Shown in pieces: positions 5,901 to 8,088 of a stretch of DNA of 8,088 nt. Both the position numbers and the translations under genes were made by a program. The stretch comes from DATDFB01 sp036522835 (GTDB lineage: Bacteria > Acidobacteriota > Thermoanaerobaculia > Gp7-AA8). How positions within the stretch are numbered: position 1 is the first letter of the stretch; the number at the start of each line of letters is the position of its first letter. Location of the stretch: the NCBI GenBank assembly GCA_036522835.1, contig DATDFB010000321.1, positions 1 to 8,088 of the forward strand, written 5' to 3'. A model generated the notes under the pieces. The model was not told where the DNA came from. It worked only from the letters and a program-made list of their open reading frames with translations, and did not search any database.

Positions 5901-6874
5901 CCGCGGAAGATCTGCCGCCGCGCGCTCACGCGGTCGGTCGCGCCCCAGGCGTACTTGTACTCCTCGGCGCCGCGGAGGAAGTCGAACGTCGTCGCCCCCT
6001 CGCGCACCGCCTCCTCGATCGCGTGCGCCACGATGAGCGTTCCGATCGACAGCCGCTCCAGCTCCGGGTCGTAGCCGCTCAGGTAGTAGTAGACCGTGCC
6101 GGCGTGCGTGAAGCCGTAGAACACCGCGACGATGCGCTCGCCGAGACGGATGGCGTGCATGCGGAGCGCGCCTTCGTTCAGCAGATCGCGCGCGGCCTCG
6201 CGATGGAAGCACTGCACGACGTCGTCGTCGAGCACGCCCGGAAGGCCGCGCCGCTGCCACCGCGCCGCGTGCAAGACATAGAGCGCGTCGAGCAGCTCGT
6301 CGAGCGTTTCGGCGGAGGCGCTTTCCGTCGTCACCGGCGCGATCCGCCCGAGCGCGCGGCGGTAGTAGCGGATCTTCTTGCGGAAGTGCGTGGAGATCAG
6401 GTTCTGCAGCTCGTCGCCGGCGCCTTCGATGGAAAGGATCGGGCAGCGGTCGTCGTCGAGGATCTGATCGTGCATCCCCTCCGGCAGCGGCGCGGTGAGC
6501 AGCGGCGACGCCGGCCGCAGCTCCTGCAGGTCCCACAGCGCGCAGTCGCAGCCGGCCAGCTCGGCCAAGAGCGGCGCGGCGTCGCCGTTGCCGACATAGT
6601 CGAGATAGTCGCTATTGCCGGTGCCGAGGAACATGCCGAGGGACTCGTCGCCGTCGCGGACGATGTATAGGGGTAGGAGCGCGGTCAGGCCGCCGCTTGC
6701 GTCGCGCGCAACGATCGTCGACAGCTCGTCGGAGCCGAACGCCCGCCACCACGGAAGCAGCCACATCGGCGACTGGAACGGCGTCGCGCTCTCCGACCTC
6801 CGCCACAGGGCCAGCCACTCCGCGCGCAGCCCCTTGAGCTCTTCCGGCGTCGAGATCAGCATCGCGCGGATCAT
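5897..6874 (-). CDS. CelD/BcsL-like GNAT acyltransferase (FemAB-related)
   Basis: The 325-residue protein has the double GNAT-like layout of the CelD/BcsL family (Acetyltransf_6 type), related to FemAB. The N-terminal half carries TPFQSPMWLLPWWRAFG (about 31-47) and GTGNSDYLDYVG (about 84-95). The central FRKKIRYYRRAL (about 164-175) is the typical basic helix. The C-terminal half carries IVAVFYGFTHAGTVYYYLSG, YDPELERLSIGTLI and FDFLRGAEEYKYAWGA (about 297-312), the strongest family signature. Such enzymes are common in polysaccharide and cell-envelope clusters and are thought to acylate sugars or lipids. The donor here is unknown. Met5 (6862) is an alternative start; neither has a clear ribosome site. 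The gene diverges from the glycosyltransferase remnants and overlaps ybaK by 4 bases. Confidence 0.92.
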   Translation of the reverse strand: MIRAMLISTPEELKGLRAEWLALWRRSESATPFQSPMWLLPWWRAFGSDELSTIVARDASGGLTALLPLYIVRDGDESLGMFLGTGNSDYLDYVGNGDAAPLLAELAGCDCALWDLQELRPASPLLTAPLPEGMHDQILDDDRCPILSIEGAGDELQNLISTHFRKKIRYYRRALGRIAPVTTESASAETLDELLDALYVLHAARWQRRGLPGVLDDDVVQCFHREAARDLLNEGALRMHAIRLGERIVAVFYGFTHAGTVYYYLSGYDPELERLSIGTLIVAHAIEEAVREGATTFDFLRGAEEYKYAWGATDRVSARRQIFRG

Positions 6875-6921
6875 AACTGTACCCCGGCCTGCGACTTGCT
6901 ATTCGCGCGAGGCCGAAACGG

Positions 6922-7023
6922 AAGTTCGTCATTTTCGGGCTCACCGTCAGCTCCTCGTGGGGGAACGGGCACGCGACGGTGTGGCGCTCTCTTTTGCGGT
7001 TCCTCGCCGGCCTCGGTCATGAG
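6922..7023 (+). pseudogene. N-terminal remnant of a CgeB-like glycosyltransferase
   Basis: Frame 1 encodes 34 residues (KFVIFGLTVSSSWGNGHAT, then VWRSLLRFLAGLGHE). This closely matches the start of CgeB-like glycosyltransferases, where FGL-x-x-SSSWGNGHAT and the following helix form the first Rossmann unit. After GHE the expected strand (VxFFERD in relatives) is missing and the sequence turns into the end of a different glycosyltransferase. No ATG, GTG or TTG precedes the fragment in frame before a stop at 6874-6876, so the natural start is also gone. The fragment lies head to head with the acyltransferase gene, 47 bases away. It is almost certainly non-functional unless the sequence is misassembled. 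Confidence 0.7.
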
Positions 7024-7382
7024 ACGCCGCTTCGTCGGTCCCGTCGCACGAAACGAGAAGCGTGCTCTCCTCGCCAGCGCCCGCGCCGTCCTCATCCCCA
7101 GCCGCTGCGCCGAAACCTCCTCCCTCGTGGCCATGGAGGCGCTGGCCTCGGGCGCGCCCGTCATGCCTACCGCAGCGGCACGTTGCCGGAGATCGTCGAC
7201 GACGGCGCGTCACCGGCTTCCTCGTCGACGACGTCGAGGGCCTCGCCAGCGTGATCGCCAACGTCCGGCACATCGACCGCGCCCGCTGCCGCCTCGCAGC
7301 CGAGGAGCGCTTCGACGCGCGGAGGATGACCTCGCAGTATCTTGCGCTGTACGCGCAATGGACAAAGACCTCTTCACCTTGA
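7022..7382 (+). pseudogene. C-terminal remnant of a GT4-type glycosyltransferase, twice frameshifted
   Basis: About 120 codons of the C-terminal nucleotide-sugar-binding domain are readable in three successive frames. Frame 2 gives RRFVGPVARNEKRALLASA, then AVLIPSRCAETSSLVAMEAL with the E-x7-E motif at 7112-7138, then ASGAPVM. Frame 1 gives AYRSGTLPEIVDDG. Frame 3 gives VTGFLVDDVEGLASVIANV, continuing to ARRMTSQYLALYAQWTKTSSP and a TGA at 7380-7382. The shifts fall near 7163-7165 and 7207-7209, each equal to the loss of one base. The order and spacing of motifs match a GT4 (GT-B) C-terminus. The N-terminal acceptor domain is absent. The stop overlaps the following gene's start by 25 bases. 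It is a decayed gene, or an intact C-terminus with sequencing errors. Confidence 0.8.
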
Positions 7383-8088
7383 CGACCGACCACTTCACGA
7401 TCGAAGGGCGCTCCCGCGCCGGCCACGAAACGTGGTTCCGCATCCGCGACCTCGGTGTGATGCTCGACCTCGGCCGCGGCGCCGACGCAGCCGTCGGCAT
7501 CTCCAACGTCTTCGTCACGCACGCGCACCTCGACCACGCCGCCGGCATCGCCTTCTACGCCGGGCAGCGGCATCTGCATCGAATGTCCGGCGGGCGCGTC
7601 TGGGTGCCGGCCGAGTCGGCGGACGGCTTCCGCGAAATGATGCGGGTCTGGGAGCGCCTCACGAATTCGCGCTTCGAGGAGGTCGAGATCCTCGGCATGG
7701 CCGCGGGCGACGTCGTCCGCCTCGGCCGCGCGCACGAGGTCCGCGCGCATGCGGCCACGCACCGCGTCGCCGCCAACGCCTACGAGGTCATCGAGATCCG
7801 GCATCGCCTCAAAGAAGAGGGGCTGTCGCAGGAGGAGATCCACCGCCGCCGCGCGGACGTCATCGAGGAGTACCTTGCGCCGCTCCTCTTCTACACCGGC
7901 GACACTGACCGCGGCATCCTGGAGAGCTGCGAGGCCCTGTTCCGCGCCGAGGTGCTGATGATCGAGTGCTCGTTCATCGTTGACGGGCATCAGGAGCGCG
8001 CCGCGAAGTACCGGCACATCCATTTCGACGACATCGCCGACTTCGCCGAGCGCTTCCAGAACCAACTCGTCGTCCTCACGCACTTCAG
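7358..8088 (+). CDS. Metallo-beta-lactamase-fold hydrolase, RNase Z-like (3' end outside window)
   Basis: The frame starting with ATG at 7358 stays open for 243 codons to the window edge. It encodes an MBL-fold hydrolase of the RNase Z-like group. Metal-binding motifs are THAHLDH at residues 54-60 (HxHxDH), His135 in ATHRV, and GDT at 181-183. IECSF (about 202-206) and the terminal LTHF (240-243) are also family positions. The start (DHFTIEGRSRAGHETWFRI) matches the usual N-terminus in which the substrate enters a small beta sheet. Relatives act on tRNA 3' ends or on small-molecule esters, so the true substrate is uncertain. No Shine-Dalgarno site is visible. The ATG lies inside the end of the glycosyltransferase remnant, which suggests former coupling to it. 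Unlike that remnant, the frame has no interruption. Confidence 0.9.
   Translation, partial: MDKDLFTLTTDHFTIEGRSRAGHETWFRIRDLGVMLDLGRGADAAVGISNVFVTHAHLDHAAGIAFYAGQRHLHRMSGGRVWVPAESADGFREMMRVWERLTNSRFEEVEILGMAAGDVVRLGRAHEVRAHAATHRVAANAYEVIEIRHRLKEEGLSQEEIHRRRADVIEEYLAPLLFYTGDTDRGILESCEALFRAEVLMIECSFIVDGHQERAAKYRHIHFDDIADFAERFQNQLVVLTHF

Noticed and set aside
4734..6074. A 446-codon open frame on the plus strand
   Set aside because: It lies antisense to the methyltransferase, ybaK and acyltransferase genes, which show clear family motifs. Its product is biased to charged and Ala-rich residues with no motif, as expected of a GC-rich shadow frame.
6947..8083. A 378-codon open frame on the minus strand
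   Set aside because: It is antisense to the MBL-fold gene, whose HxHxDH and GDT motifs read cleanly on the plus strand. The minus product has no recognisable domain.

Overview
This is a GC-rich bacterial chromosomal window with tightly packed genes. Several features hint at Acidobacteriota or a neighbouring Gram-negative phylum: the base composition, a CelD-type acetyltransferase, a CgeB-like glycosyltransferase remnant, an ECF sigma factor with a SnoaL-like tail, and a long TPR protein next to a tiny exported peptide. That assignment is a weak inference; no marker gene here fixes the phylum.

Left part (1-1921). The Ala/Pro-rich end of a rightward gene may stop at 76, on a perfect 14-bp hairpin that probably terminates transcription from both sides. 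Leftward genes follow for a 64-residue exported peptide (119-313) and a 413-residue TPR-like protein (445-1686). A divergent promoter region (about 1718-1846) then drives the TPR gene leftward and a tRNA-Gln(TTG) gene (1847-1921) rightward. The two -10 elements lie in a perfect 13-bp inverted repeat.

Middle part (1923-4627). Four leftward genes, in transcription order, encode an ECF sigma factor with a fused SnoaL-like C-terminal domain, a small DoxX-like membrane protein, a single-domain VOC/glyoxalase protein and a two-domain PhnB-like VOC protein. The last three are spaced or coupled as one operon. The layout suggests a sigma factor controlling a small stress or detoxification set, but the substrate is unknown.

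Right part (4650-8088). Leftward genes encode a SAM-dependent methyltransferase of the COG4627 type, a YbaK-type aminoacyl-tRNA deacylase, and a CelD/BcsL-like (FemAB-related) GNAT acyltransferase whose stop overlaps the deacylase start (ATGA). Rightward from 6922 lie two glycosyltransferase remnants joined end to end: 34 codons from the N-terminus of a CgeB-like enzyme, then about 120 codons from the C-terminus of a GT4-type enzyme broken by two -1 frameshifts. They run into an intact metallo-beta-lactamase-fold (RNase Z-like) gene that leaves the window. This right part looks like the eroded edge of a surface-polysaccharide or lipid-modification cluster.

I see no CRISPR array, prophage, transposase, toxin-antitoxin pair or recognisable new defence system. 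The best leads are the composite glycosyltransferase pseudogene, the acyltransferase-deacylase coupling, the sigma/DoxX/VOC operon, and several dyads placed on promoters, a Shine-Dalgarno sequence or a start codon.
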